A stretch of 64,000 nt of DNA from Malus domestica (Eukaryota > Streptophyta > Magnoliopsida > Rosales > Rosaceae), in NCBI RefSeq assembly GCF_042453785.1, contig NC_091665.1, positions 4,165,501 through 4,229,500 on the forward strand, given 5' to 3'. The stretch's first letter is position 1, and every line of letters begins with the position of its first letter. This document shows, piece after piece, positions 46,276 to 58,892 of the stretch. The notes beneath the pieces are model-generated. The model was not told the origin of the DNA and did not search any database. It was given only the letters and a program-made list of their open reading frames with translations. Position numbers and translations under genes: made by a program.

Positions 46276-47079
46276 GTATACATAAACGTATCATAGCTCT
46301 ATTTTCTAGTTCTAAATAGATTATTCAATGGCCAGAAATTCTATAGAAAGTTAGTAGACATACTAAGGCGGTAGTGCCAACAAGCGCATAAATAGGAAGA
46401 TTTGTAGCAAGTCTCCTGGAATAGCAACCGCTAGAACAACTCAAAGCTACAATAATGAAGGGGTGAATTTGACTAATTTTACTCGGTTATAAGCATATCA
46501 AAACTGCAGAGGGAAGGGAGGAGAGAGAAGGCGGGATATTTTTTACTGTAATTATGGCTTACATGCTTGATTTTCTCTTGATGACTTGCACGTTAAAAAA
46601 TCAAAGGTCCATAAAACCTTCAAAATGATTAAAAAAAAAAAATTATGTCCATATCATATAACGTAGTAAGGAAAGAAGCAATGCAAAACAGTCTCTAAGA
46701 ACCAAGTTAGCATCCATAGGCACACCCAAACAGTCTCAAGAATTTTGTTCCCAGTATAGTCTATCTTTCATTTTCAAAATAAAACATATTCATGTACCAA
46801 GTAAATAATAACATAAAAGTATCATTTTCAATTGACAAAATTTTGTAACCGAACCCATATGTATGTATGTGTGTATATATATATACTGTGTTTTAAAATA
46901 CTCACCTCGAGGCACACCTAGGCGGCCTCAGAGGCTAGGTGGGTGGCTTGCCGCCTCTGTTTTGTGGGAGTCAGCAAAAAACTCGCCAATCTTTGTCGAA
47001 GTGCGCCTCAGAGAGTTCGATTGGGCGTCGATTGGGCGCCTCAGAGCGAAAAACTCGCCAATCTGCGTTGAGCAGCCAA
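46276..47079 (+). promoter_or_regulatory. Upstream region of TNL copy 3, unrelated to copy 2
   Basis: Alignment with the copy 2 upstream stops about 20 bp before the ATG. From 46905 there is a GCCTAGG-rich block (CACACCTAGGCGGCCTCAG) and the direct repeat AAAACTCGCCAATCT (46978 and 47050). The rest is AT-rich with no gene. Confidence 0.4.
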
Positions 47080-50000
47080 ATGGCCCGGGCTTCTGCTCCC
47101 ACAGTTTTTCCATGGAAATACGATGTGTTTCTGAGTTTCAGAGGTGAAGACACCCGCCGGGGTTTTACAGATCATTTATACAAACAGTTGGAGGCGCGAG
47201 GAATCAAGACTTTCAGGGACGAACCAGAATTTGAAAGAGGGACAGATATCAATCCAAAGCTCCTGAGGGCAATTGACCAATCAATGTCTGCAATCATAGT
47301 TCTTTCGACAAACTTTGCTTCTTCAAGTTGGTGTTTGCGAGAACTTACTCATATTGTTCGTTGCATGAAAGAGAAAAAGAGAATTTTTCCCATTTTTTAT
47401 GGCGTGGATCCTTCTGATGTACGCCATCAACGAGGGAGGTTTGGCGAAGCCTTTGCGGAACATGAAGTAAATTATCGAGAACACGTAAATGAGTGGAGAA
47501 GGTCGTTAAAGAGGGTGGCTGATCTCGCTGGGTGGGATTCAAGGGATTGTAGGTAAGCATGAGGCAACAACTGACGTTTATAGCTGAAGAACAATTTTTT
47601 TCTATTGAGTTTCAACGTTACCAAGCACTTTATTTTAGGATGTGATGATTTTTTATTTACGTTGTTTGTTCTTTTTGTAGGTATGATACAGAGCTTATCC
47701 AAAGAATCGTCAATACACTATGGGAGGAAGTGCATCCTACGTTGTCAATGTTAGATTCCTCAGAGAGGTTTGTCGGAATCGATTCTAAACTGGAGGAAAT
47801 AGATTTGCTTTTAGATACAGATGCAAATGATATTCGCTTTATAGGGATACGGGGGATGGGTGGAGTGGGTAAGACAACCCTAGCTAGATTAGTTTAGGAG
47901 AGAATTTCTCATGATTTTGAAGGTAGCAGCTTTCTTGCTAATGTTAGAGAGGTGTGCTCTAAGGATGGTATAGCTCATCTACAAAAGCAGCTTCTTTCTG
48001 AAATCTTAGGGGAAAATAACATACAAATTTGGAATGCTTATAGTGGAATCACTAGGATAAGTAGGTGTTTATGTAATAAAAAGGTTCTTCTCATACTCGA
48101 CGATGTGGATCAATCAGATCAACTGGAAAAGTTGGTCAAACAAAAAGAGTGGTTTGGTTTCGGGAGTAGAATCGTCATTACAACTAGAGATGAACGTTTG
48201 TTAGTTGAATATGGTATAGATATGGTATATGAGGTTAAGCCATTAACCCAAGATGAAGCTCTTTTTCTCTTTAGTCGGAAAGCCTTTAAAGATGATGAGT
48301 TGGAAGAAGATTTTTTATAACTGTCTAAATGTTTCATCAGTTATGCAAGTGGTCTTCCATTAGCTCTTAAAACGTTAGGGTCTTTTTTGTACAAAAGAGG
48401 TCGAGATGAATGGAAGAGTGCACTAGATAAACTGAAGCAAGCTCCTAATAGAACAATTTATGAAACATTGAAAATAAGTTATGATGGACTAGATGAGTCT
48501 GAGAAGAGAATCTTCCTTGACATTGCATGTTTCCATAAGTTTTATTATTATGAGGACAATGCATGTTTCTACACTTGGTATAAAAAGAAGCAACTAGTTG
48601 AAGTACTAGACAGTTGTGGCTTTGCCGGTGCTCGTATTATGGTAGATGTTCTTATTGAGAAATCTCTCTTAAGTGTTTCAAACAAGTACGTTTCTATGCA
48701 TGATTTGATACAAGAAATGGCATGGGAAATTGTTCGACAAGAGTCGAATGAGGAGCCAGGTGGTCGTAGTCGGTTGTGGCTTCGTAATGATATCTTGCAT
48801 GTGCTTGTAGAGAATACGGTAAGAAGTTGCGTGAAAATGAAAATACCAAAGTTTGGATAGGACACTATAATATTATTTAACATGATAAGAGACTTGATTA
48901 CGAAATTAACAATTCCTTTAATCTTATTTATCAGGGATCAGAGGCAATTGAAGGCATAGTCTTACGCTCGAGTGAATTTGAAGAGGCACACTGGAATCCT
49001 GAAGCATTCACTAAGATGTGTAAGCTGAGGTTGCTCCACATCCATAATGTGAGCCTTTCTAAGGGCCCCAAGTATCTTCCAAATGCATTAAGAGTTCTCA
49101 AATGGAGCTGGTATCCCTCCGAATGTCTACCACCAATTTTTCAACCGGATGAACTTACAAGACTTAGTCTGCAGCATAGCAAAATTGATCGCCTTTGGGA
49201 TGGAATAAAGGTAGATGATTGGAAAATTGATTTTTACACTGTCAATTACAATAATTGTAGTTTCTGAACATGAACTGTTGTAACATTTCTATTTTGTACA
49301 GCGCTTGGGCAAGTTGAAGTCTATCGATCTTAGTTACTCCCACAACTTGACAAGGACCCCAGATTTCACAGGTATTCAAAATCTCGAGGAGCTGGTTCTT
49401 GAAGGTTGTACAAATTTAATTAAGATCCATTGCGTTTCTCAAAAGGCTTAGACTTCTAAATCTCAAAGACTGTAAAAGTGTTAAGAGTCTCCCAAACAAG
49501 GTAGAAATGGAATCTCTTTAAGTATTTGATATTTCTGGCTGCTCAAAACTGAAAAAGATTCCAGAATTTGTTGGAGAAATGAAAATTTTCTCGAGGCTTT
49601 CTTTAAGCCGAACTGTTGTTCAGGAAATGCCTTCCTCAGTTATACGTAGGAGTTTGGAGGAGATTGATTTAAGTGGAATTGCTTTGAGAGAGACGGAATC
49701 CTCCCTGGTTTCAGTGAAAAATTTGGTACTATCAAATTTTCTTGGATGTAATGCACCACCAGCTAGATCATGGTCTTCCTTCTTCACTTCTGGCGAATTT
49801 CCAGCAAAGATTTCTCACCCTGCGAGTGTGGTCTTAGCTTCGTTGAAAGATTTATGCTTTCTGAAGGAATTAAATCTGAAGAACTGCAATCTTTGTGAAG
49901 GAGCAATTCCCGATGATATTGGTTTCTTGTCCTCTTTACGAGCACTAAATCTTAGCGGAAACCATTTTGTTAGCCTTCCTGCAAGCATCAGCGGGCTTTC

Positions 50001-51011
50001 TAAGCTGGGGTCTTTTGTATTGGATAATTGCAAAAGGCTTCAACAACTGCCAGTCATTCCATTAAACAGCGTCTTAAGTATATTCACGGAGAATTGTACT
50101 TCCTTAAAAATGCTCCCATGTTTACCACATGCTTGCAGATTAAGGTATTTTTGTTTGCGTTCTGTCAATTGCTTCAGTTTGGCTGGAAATCAAGGTTGCA
50201 ATGCCATAATATATCCAATGCTAAAGAGATTCATTCAGGTATAGTAATTCCTGATTCATTCAGGTATAGTAACTCCCTCGTCTCCTTAGTTGTGTACATT
50301 TATTTGCGTTGTTACTTTGTGCAGGAGCTCCCTCATTTTGTGAAACGTTTCAGTATAGTAATTCCTGGAAGTGAGTGGTTCGATAACCAAAGCATGGGGG
50401 ATTCGGTGATTGAGAAGCTACCTTCGCACTCATGCAATAGCAAGGTGGTGGGGTTTGCTTCATGCGCTCTATTTGTAGCTGCACAAAATATTTCAGCTCC
50501 CAATCGTGCACTACAATGTCCAGGACATGATGGGCATACAATTATGTGTCATCACAGTTTAGGTTCAAACAACAACTTTCAATCCATTGGCGGCTTTGGA
50601 CCTACTCAGCTTAACGAGGTAGCGTCGGATCACCTTTGGTTGGTATTTCTATCTAGGAAAGCCCTTTTGCAATCTGTGACCAATCGTTGGGAGGAGAAAT
50701 GTTGGGATCAGATTCGTATTCATTTCGGAAGCGAGACAGGCTTGAAGGTGAAGAAGTGCGGAATCCGTCCATTGTATGAACAAGATAGAGAAGAAGAGCT
50801 CAACCGAAGGATGAAAAAATATTCCAACAGAAGCATTTCTTTGTGTGAGGGTATTACCAATTGTGATTTTGAGGAATCAAAAACTGTACAACGAGACGTG
50901 ATTAAGCGAACACGTGAACAATACAGTAATGAAGCAGGACCCAGTGAAGTGGAAGTTCCTCCAAAGACCAAGTTGAAGAGGCATAGTTTGGCGAAAGAAT
51001 TGTTGGAGTGA
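47080..51011 (+). pseudogene. TNL disease-resistance gene, copy 3 (pseudogene)
   Basis: Inferred exons 47080-47552, 47681-48818, 48935-49210, 49302-50238 and 50325-51011. TIR domain intact (157 residues, three fewer than copy 2). Breaks: TAG 47895-47897 just after the P-loop, where copy 2 has Tyr; TAA 48318-48320, Glu in copy 2; an 8-bp deletion at about 49427-49436; TAA 49519-49521, Glu in copies 1 and 2. The P-loop context also reads GIRGMGG rather than GIWGMGG. Near 48540 there is an extra stretch of about 12 residues (YYYEDNACFYTWYKK) after the RNBS-D motif. Exon 5 carries the full C-JID-type segment and the basic tail (KTKLKRHSLAKELLE) missing from copy 1. A TIR-only product of about 230 residues ending after the P-loop could still be translated. 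Confidence 0.92.
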
Positions 51012-51070
51012 GTTGATTTTTATGTGTAATTAGGAGCATTTTGTTCCCCGTTTAAGTCTGTATAATTAGA
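51001..51070 (+). repeat. Truncated copia LTR remnant at TNL copy 3 3' end
   Basis: The LTR-like block begins at TGTTGG, so the last TNL codons and TGA (51009-51011) lie inside it. Similarity to the blocks at 2756 and 42526 ends near 51070. Confidence 0.5.
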
Positions 51071-51099
51071 CCAGTTTAGAATCGCCTAAGCACCGGTTT

Positions 51100-51310
51100 A
51101 AATCGTGACTCTCACTTGAACAAAAAAATAGATAATTTTTATTTTGCATTTAGTTTTTTCAATACTTGTAAGATGGTTGTTAAATACTTGGATGAATAGT
51201 TATTATATGTTTATTCTTATGTTTTCAATATATTCTAGTACTTTATAATTTGTATGTCATTTTACATTGCAATTTATGTATCACAATATAATTATATATT
51301 TTTTAAGTAC
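51100..51310. repeat. Downstream block shared with TNL copy 1
   Basis: Closely similar to about 3140-3340 (GTGACTCTCACTT then TAGATAATTTT and ATACTTGTAAGAT). It makes the duplicated unit extend at least 300 bp past the gene. Confidence 0.6.
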
Positions 51311-51490
51311 ATGGATTTAAATATCGATATTATCGGCGAAATATCGCCGATAATATCGATTTTTCGGGGAATGGATATTTAAATAGGTATCCGTGTGGTT
51401 TTCGTCAAAATATCGCGATATTATCGATAATATCGATAATATCGCGATATTTTGGAAATATCGAGATATTTTGTTGAACGGTGCAATCGG
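51311..51490. repeat. Palindrome-rich ATATCG array
   Basis: Dense short palindromes built from ATCGATAT, ATATCGCGATAT and ATATCGGCGAAATATCGCCGAT. Possibly the subterminal region of the large hAT element to the right (inference). Confidence 0.65.
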
Positions 51491-52041
51491 ACTCCGATAT
51501 CGAATGCCGGAGAAGAACGCCGGAGATGGTGTGCCTATTCCCGAGCCGATTTCGTCCCAAAAACCTTGCAAAAACACGATTTTTAACTTCAATTTCACAT
51601 ATAAGCTTCAAATTTCACGCATGCATCAACGATTCAACATATGTGATGTCGGTTTAGGGCTTAGGGTTTCAATGGAATCTCACCTGAAAAATCGATGACT
51701 GGGCCAACTCCTTGCTCAGCAGCGCACCACCAGAGACGACTGAGCCGAGCCAAGTCCGACTTCGCCAGAGCCACGATCAACGGCAGCGAAGGATCAAGAG
51801 AGTGGGCGAAGGATCGAGAGAGTGGGAGAAGGGGGAGATCTGTGTGTGTGTGGGTCGAATGGAGAAGGGGGAGCAGAGAGGTCAGGCCTCAGAGAAGAAG
51901 AGAGAAGGATCGAGGGCCTCAGAGAAGAAGAGAGAAGGATCGAGAAGGGGGAGATCTGTGTGTGTGTGGGTCGAATGGAGAAGGGGGAGAAGAGAGGTCC
52001 GGCGCCTCAGACTCAGAGAATAAGATAGAAGGATCGAGAAT

Positions 52042-52072
<31 letters not shown>

Positions 52073-52120
52073 CCGTATGCGTGTGAGATATGTGTGCGTG
52101 TGTTGTGTGCGTGTGTGATG
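51491..52120. other. hAT-element leader or intergenic, low complexity
   Basis: The right part (51790-52120) is a GAGA/GTGT low-complexity tract with a duplicated block GGGGGAGATCTGTGTGTGTG (51830 and 51946). The left part has no recognisable domain. Confidence 0.4.
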
Positions 52121-52334
52121 GCATGTCTGTGTGTGTGTGTGCCTCTGTGGTTGAGTGACCCCATCTGACTCACCTCATGAATTTTTCAATCACTTTTTAC
52201 AATTGCAGATAATGGACAACGAATAATAGCATGTCTGTGTGTGTGCCTCTGTGGTTGATTGACCCCATCTGACTCACCTCACTAATTTTTCAATCACTTT
52301 TTACAATTGCAGACAATGGACAACGAATAATAGA
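52121..52334. repeat. Tandem duplication, about 107 bp
   Basis: Two units begin GCATGTCTGTGTGTG at 52121 and 52229, each containing ACAATTGCAG followed by A(T/C)AATGGACAACG, i.e. an acceptor-like site duplicated with it. Confidence 0.85.
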
Positions 52335-52502
52335 ACTTTAATAATGAAACCGTGTGTCACTGTGAGTCTGTGATATGCTTTCACATGCAAAACCATGTTC
52401 CACTCTCTGTTATATACTTATATTCCCTCAGAGCATGTGCAAAACCTTATCAGAGGTGGAGTATCAGAGGCATTCCCTCAGAGCATTTTCATTTCTTCTT
52501 CT

Positions 52503-52750
52503 TCCCTTACCATTTTCAAAGTCATTCCAGATCCATTCCAAAGTTTGAACACAAAGGGTTCTATATTTAAGGTAAGTTTACAAACTTATATTTATATTAT
52601 TGTAATTTATACAACAACAAATAAATTTGTATGGACTTGTATGTTAATTTTTTTAAGTAATTAATACTTGCATGTTAATTTTTGTAAGTAATTAAGTAAT
52701 GTTAACAATTACATGTTAATTTTTTTTAAGTAATTAAGTAATGTTGTATA
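52503..52750. repeat. Left copy of a duplicated hAT leader block
   Basis: Matches 61396-61643 almost base for base. The original unit (about 290 bp) was tandemly duplicated, then gypsy C inserted into the left copy at GTATA. Confidence 0.85.
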
Positions 52751-55201
52751 TGACACACCCCGTCCCGAAGGAGGGCATGCTGGCCGTCACGTGAGAGTGA
52801 CGTAACCATTTGCACAGTACGGAAGCTTTAAGATACAATTTAAATTGATACACCCGAAGGTGAGTCCTAATTTTGTCCAATCTGTCAGAACACCGTCGAA
52901 TTCCTCGTAGTCACCACACCTTTGTGATTCCTGAACCTGGAGGGGCGCAAAACCAAAATTGAGTGGGTCAGTAAAACAATTCTTTTCCAAATCCAAACAT
53001 TTCTCAAAACGTTGTAACCCCTCTCCGTAAAACCTGTATACTTTCCCAGAAATGTAAAATATAAATATACATATATATTCTCAAAACTTCATTTTTACTA
53101 TCTCAACATTATCTCTTTATCAATCATGCCATGCCATGTCATCTCAACATTTCTCATATTAATTATGCCATGCCACATCATCTCAACAGTAATAAGGTAT
53201 GAATGCATCAACATAATCATATCAGGTGCAAGAAAGTAATCAACCGTAGGCCCTCTAATAGCCCTATACGGTTGAACCTAGAGCTCAAAATCTATCATTA
53301 TCACTCTACCGGAGTCACCTCTGTGACCCGTCCGGCCTTCTGCACACAAGTTACGCTCTAGTGCTTCTCATAAATCATCTGTGCACATAATCTAAGGTCA
53401 CCCACCAGTCGGAATCTCACTAACACTCTCGCGACTGGTCTGTCGTACCCACTCCGCGTGGACTGTACGACTAGCATCTACTTGGATCCAAGGCGAGCGT
53501 GCGATGCGGTGAATACTATAAGCACTAAACCATGGTGCAGGATTTGAGCTCAATATATATCATCATCATCATAACAGTAATTAAATACTCATCTGTGCGT
53601 CCACCGCACCATTTCATACATATGCATCATAAATCAATTCTTACCTGTGCGTCCACCGCACCAATTCATACATATGCATCATATATTAATTCATGCATGA
53701 CATTTCAACTCACATTTCTATATACTTTTCATATCAATTCTATGCATGGTATTTCACTTCCCGTTTTTCCACATAACTCATATGCATTTCATTTTAAACA
53801 TAATTTCATGCATTTTCAATTTCTGGGAAAACGTTAAGTATATATATATATATATACGGAAAACAAAACTGCCCACTCACCTGGAGTTCGCCCTACAACT
53901 CCCTAGCACAATACGCCAAGGCGTCATGACGATCGGCGCCTAAAACAATAATCAATTCCAACCTCAGAATTCATATCGATAGAATATATAACTTATATAA
54001 AATACGTCACTACGTAGATTGATCCGGAAGATCCACCCCTCAGATTTTAAATCCATAACTTCCAGAGGTCCACATTATACCTCTAGGACAACATCCTAAA
54101 ATTTCATTACCATCCAACGGTCGGATCATCAATTCACATTTTCACCTAAATGTGAAAACTATAAAACGTTATTTGAACACCTAACCAACAATCCTTAATA
54201 ACTTTCTCATACGGTGCTCAATTTGGGTATATGAATATACCACGGTGATCTACTCGACGTCACGGACGTCGACATATTTTTAAAATAATTTTATTTTTAT
54301 TTTTTATTTTTACTGTAGCACCTTCTTCTTCCTTGGGTCGCCGGACTGGTTTTTCCGGCGGCCGTTTTCTGGGCAGTTTTTCAAATTGCCATAACTTTGT
54401 CATTTCTCAACGAAATCAAGTGATTCAAAAACGAAAGTTGTAGCCCTTGAAGAGACAAAGAGAATGGTACCTTTCCCAACACCTAGTTCGCCGTAGTTTG
54501 GCCGGAAACTGCCTCGAAAGCCTCGGAGGTCGCCGGAAACTGGGTATTTTTCAAATGAGTATAACTTCTTCAATACTCAACGAAATTGAGTGAAACAAAA
54601 AGGAAAGTTGTAGTACTTGACGAGACGAAGAGATTGATACCTACCTCGACGCCTAACTCGCCGGGGATTCGCCGGAAAATGCCTCGAAAGCTCCGGCCAA
54701 ACTTTGAACTTATCGATCTCCGTGTTCTTACGTCCAAAAACTTCCAACGAAGCACTCCGATCTTCCTTGGAACCTCACTAAGCTCACTGTGAGCTTGGAT
54801 TGTCCTAAAACAAAGTCAATTCGAAGATCATGAACAGTGCACTTTCACGGGGAGTTTAGAATCTAGGTTTTCCGAAGTAAAACTTACCTGAAATTGGTGT
54901 CTACGTGATCGTGGAGTCTCCAGGAGTTCGATGGTGGTCTTAACTCCGTCGTTGGTGGAAGTTTAAGGTTGTTTTGTGGTTGGTTTGTTCGAACGGAGAA
55001 GAAGAGTGACAGAGAGAGAGAGATTCGTGTGGGAGGAGAGAGAGAGACAGTATGCAGAAAATAAGGAGAGGATTAAGGGGTGTGGGGATCCCACGTGTCC
55101 AACTCAATCCAAATTGTTAAATTTTCGCCCCTTAGTCCCGTTTAAGGGCATTTTCGTCTTTTCATGTCCTCGGAATTAAAATTCCGGGACGGGCTGTGAC
55201 A
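52751..55201 (-). repeat. 3' LTR of gypsy C
   Basis: 2,451 bp, TGTCACAGCCCGTCCCGG...GGGGTGTGTCA on the - strand. Several ORFs of 60-100 codons inside are also found unchanged in the other LTR and are not genes. The - strand PPT AAGGAGGGAAGAT abuts it at about 55202-55214. Confidence 0.93.
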
Positions 55202-58200
55202 ATCTTCCCTCCTTATAGAATTTCGTCCCCGAAATTCCAGCAACCAACTAAATCAACCATACTCCAACAATAGCTTCGGGTAAATCTTTCTCATCCGATT
55301 CTCTTTCTCCCACATACTTTTCTACTGAATGATTTCCTTCACAAAGCTTTTACTACTTACTCTCTCTTAATTCTCAGGACCTTCTTTTTCCAATCCAAAG
55401 TCGTCCTTGATTCCTTATCAAGTCGAATCCAATTTAATTCTCAATAGTTACACCAGAATCTCATGTGACGAATCTGCCACCTAGTGACAACGCATCGAAT
55501 CATAAAATATGTTTTGCACCTTAACCAATTCTGAGGGCATCACAAGCTTGTAAGCAACTTCACCAACTTTTCGATAATCACTTAAGTCCGATTAACTTAG
55601 GATTTAACTTACCTTCTTTCTCTACCTTGGTTAATTCTTAAATTTCTTCGTCAAGCATTTAAGTTTCAAGTACGACCTTACCAAACAGGCCTAACTTGAA
55701 ATTTAACAAGTATAACTTCTTCTCGATCTTCCATTCTTAATTTTTCTTCCGTTGGTTTTCAATCCACAAGATGATACTCTTGGCAAACGTGCCAGACATT
55801 AATCTTACTGTAGTCTTCTCACCAAGTGCTTCAGTTAGAACAAACTTTACGATCACCCTGATCGTACAATCATGTTCATTAAGCAATACAATTCACTTTC
55901 GCTGCCTCATATCAAAATCCTTCCAAGTAATGGATATTGAAGACTTTTTGGATTCGTAAAAATCTTGCATTCTTACCAAATATAATGCCTTCATAACTTC
56001 ACAGCAAGAATGGTAATCATGATTTCTAAGTCACCCGTAGGGTAATTCATCTTATGAGATTCCATTTATCGTGAAACGTATGCAATCACCCTAACATTTG
56101 CATCAACATGCATCCAATACCATTCAAGAAACATCACTAAAAATTTATGATTACCACTATTCTCTGGGAATACCAAAATACGTGCATGAGTGAGGAAATA
56201 CTTCAGTTGTTGAATCCTTTGCTCACAATTTCCTTCCCACTCATACATAACCTCTTTTCTCAACAGTCTCGTCAATGACAAAGCAATGACTGAAAAATCT
56301 TTCACAACCATCCAAGATAGCCTGGTAAGCTAAGAAATTCTGAATCTCAATTACAGCTCGTGGTTGTTCCAATTTCTCAATTTCTGCTATCTTTTAAGGA
56401 TTCACTTGAATACCTTAAGAATATATAACAAATCTCAGAATGCCACCTGATTCGTCTAACTTTAGCATTTGCTACTTAGCATACAACCAACGTTCTCTCA
56501 ATCTTTGGTTCATCGACTTAATACGTTTACATGCTCTGCTCTGGCTCAGAATATGCCAGAATATCTTCAATAAAAATGATATCAATCTATCAAGGCATTA
56601 TTGGAATACTTCATCCATCAACTCATAAAACAGCATGAGTATCCACATAGCATCACCAAACTTCATAAGGACCATAACAAGTCCAGAAAACCATCTTATG
56701 ATCAACGTCACTTATAATATTCAATTGGTAGTAACCAGATCTCAATTCAATCTTTGAATCTTCGCAATTACTTCTGAGCTGGTTAAATAAACATCAGTAC
56801 ATCACCATGGATAACGGTTCCCAATCGTTACCCGATTCCATTGTCTATAATCAAGGGATAGTCTTAAAAATCCATTTTCTTTCTCACCAACGAACTGGGG
56901 TTCCCCCAAAGCGTTGTACTAGGTTGAATAAAACTTTTATCAACCAATTCTTTCAACTGAATTTCCAATTCCCTTAACTCATCATGAACCAATCTTTAAC
57001 ATAAATTTATACCTGGCAACAAATCAATAGTGAACCTCATATCTCTGCCTGAAGACAATCCAGGTATACTTTCAGGGAAGACATCAAGAAAAGTCTAACC
57101 CTTTCGACATTATTCACACTACTCCAAACAACATTATTTAGCACCACATGAGCTAAGTATTTTTGACAGCCTTTCGAAAACAATCTCTTTGCTCTTACAG
57201 TATAAATAACGGCCTGACTCAATCCACTTTGCATACTTACAAAAGTAATCTTTGGTCATCCAGATCGATGGAAAGTAACTGGTTTCCCGTAACATTCCAT
57301 CTAGTCACAACTATAAACAACCAATCTAATGGAAATAATTTAACCGACACAATACATACTCTATTACTACTAAGCATTCTGAATAAGTACAATACTAACA
57401 TAAAATAATCTACCGGTTTGCTTGCTTAACGAATCCACGAATGAGTTATTAATATTACGGTCTGCAGCCCGCAATACTGATAAATCATCGTTGTCTCGAT
57501 AAGTAGGCAACCACTCTCAAAAATATAACATTACTATTTTGTTACTCAATGCAAAATACATACACTCGTCTCAACTACATTTATTTACTACTCTCTAGGT
57601 AATAACATACATAATAAGAAATATATCAGCCGAAGTCAACTAGAATGACCAATACGGCTGATTCAACTCTTATCTCAATAATACGTCGGCCGGATCCACT
57701 CCGCGTGGTCGGTACGGCCGAGCCTATAACTCACCAATTTCTCATGGTCTGTACGGCTGAACATATAACTCATCAAATCTCTCTGTACTCACGGTCAATC
57801 CGACCAAACTACTAAATCCATAACTCTGCTGAATCAACACTATGATGTCATAGAAAACTGTTGGGTACAACTGATTCTAGGGACGATTCACAATTCTGTG
57901 TCCCCTCTGTTCACATAAACACATTCATTAATTTCACACTTCCCAAAGTGTTAATTTTGTACCTGCTGCACAAAGTACATTTCCTTTACTCGAGACACCT
58001 TGTCTCAAATATCTGGGATTACCAGTATATCCATCACTTTTACTCTGACCAGCGACATTAAAACCTCAGCTGGAAGAATTAACTCTAGCTTCACTTATTT
58101 CGAAGCTCTGAATCTTTCTATCTCCTTGATATGACGAATCATTAACTTTATCGTCTTCTTTTAATTCCCATTCATTTCTTATTCTTCTTTATTCTCGTTG

Positions 58201-58870
58201 ATCATATTCTCAGAGTCCTCAAGACTCAACAGCATCTCGTATATTCCTGGTAAGAAGTATAATGGATAGTGGTCACCCAAAATACCACTTCCCTTTTTGC
58301 CACCCAGCTTAAAACAACATAACACCTCCACCAATAACAACAATATCTGGATGGAACAAGGCAAGTCTGAAAACTTTCTATAATATCCCTCGATCATCAC
58401 CTTCCTTGTCTCATATTTGTAAACTCTTGTTTACTACCATCGATAAATGCCGGAGGGATAAACTTTTCCTTAAACAAGTCCTTAAATAATTCTCAATCAG
58501 CTGTTTTCTCCGGTGACAACAATTAACAATCCTGTTTCCACCAGGATACAAATTCATAACTCAAACCAGGTAGTCATCTCGACCCCTTGTCAGAAGGAAG
58601 ATTCCTTTGACTTGCATAATCCGAAACATCTTTTCCAAATGGTTAAACCGTTACTTCGCTCCCTCAGGTTCATCATTTCTCTTAAGTGATTCAAATTCAA
58701 CTCATAACCCATCTTAAAATGTCCCTTTTTATAATAGACTGAATCACCATAATAATAGTTTCCCCTAAACCGTTATATTAGGGAGACTAAATTCCTCTAA
58801 CTAAGTGGCTTGCTACGAGGCGGTGTAGTTCTGACAGAATTCACTAGAACTTCTCAAAATGTCCAAGATT
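55202..58870 (-). pseudogene. gypsy C internal region, decayed protease/RT
   Basis: Reading the - strand with many frame changes: a segment with LFSKGCQKYLAHVVLNNVV (57190-57120), then RT-type ELEIQLKELVDKSFIQPSTT and RLSLDYRQWNRVTI (56980-56820), then the connection/RNase H block VKDFSVIALSLTRLLRK...NCEQRIQQLKYFLTHA (56305-56185). Order and wording match Tekay/Del-like chromoviruses as I remember them. No open frame exceeds about 80 codons. Gag and integrase were not recognised. Confidence 0.75.
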
Positions 58871-58890
58871 GCAACCATGCTCTGATACCA
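58871..58890 (-). other. Primer-binding site of gypsy C
   Basis: TGGTATCAGAGCATGGTTGC on the - strand, two bases inside the 5' LTR. The first 12 nt match the initiator-Met PBS perfectly. Confidence 0.9.
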
Positions 58891-58892
58891 AC

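Noticed and set aside
51695..52173. ORFs with GERE and HTHT-type repeats
   Set aside because: Translation of GAGA and GTGT simple repeats in several frames; low complexity, no conserved motif.
53532..55179. ORFs of 60-100 codons in the gypsy C LTR
   Set aside because: They recur unchanged in the second LTR and have no retroelement domain; LTRs of this family are non-coding.
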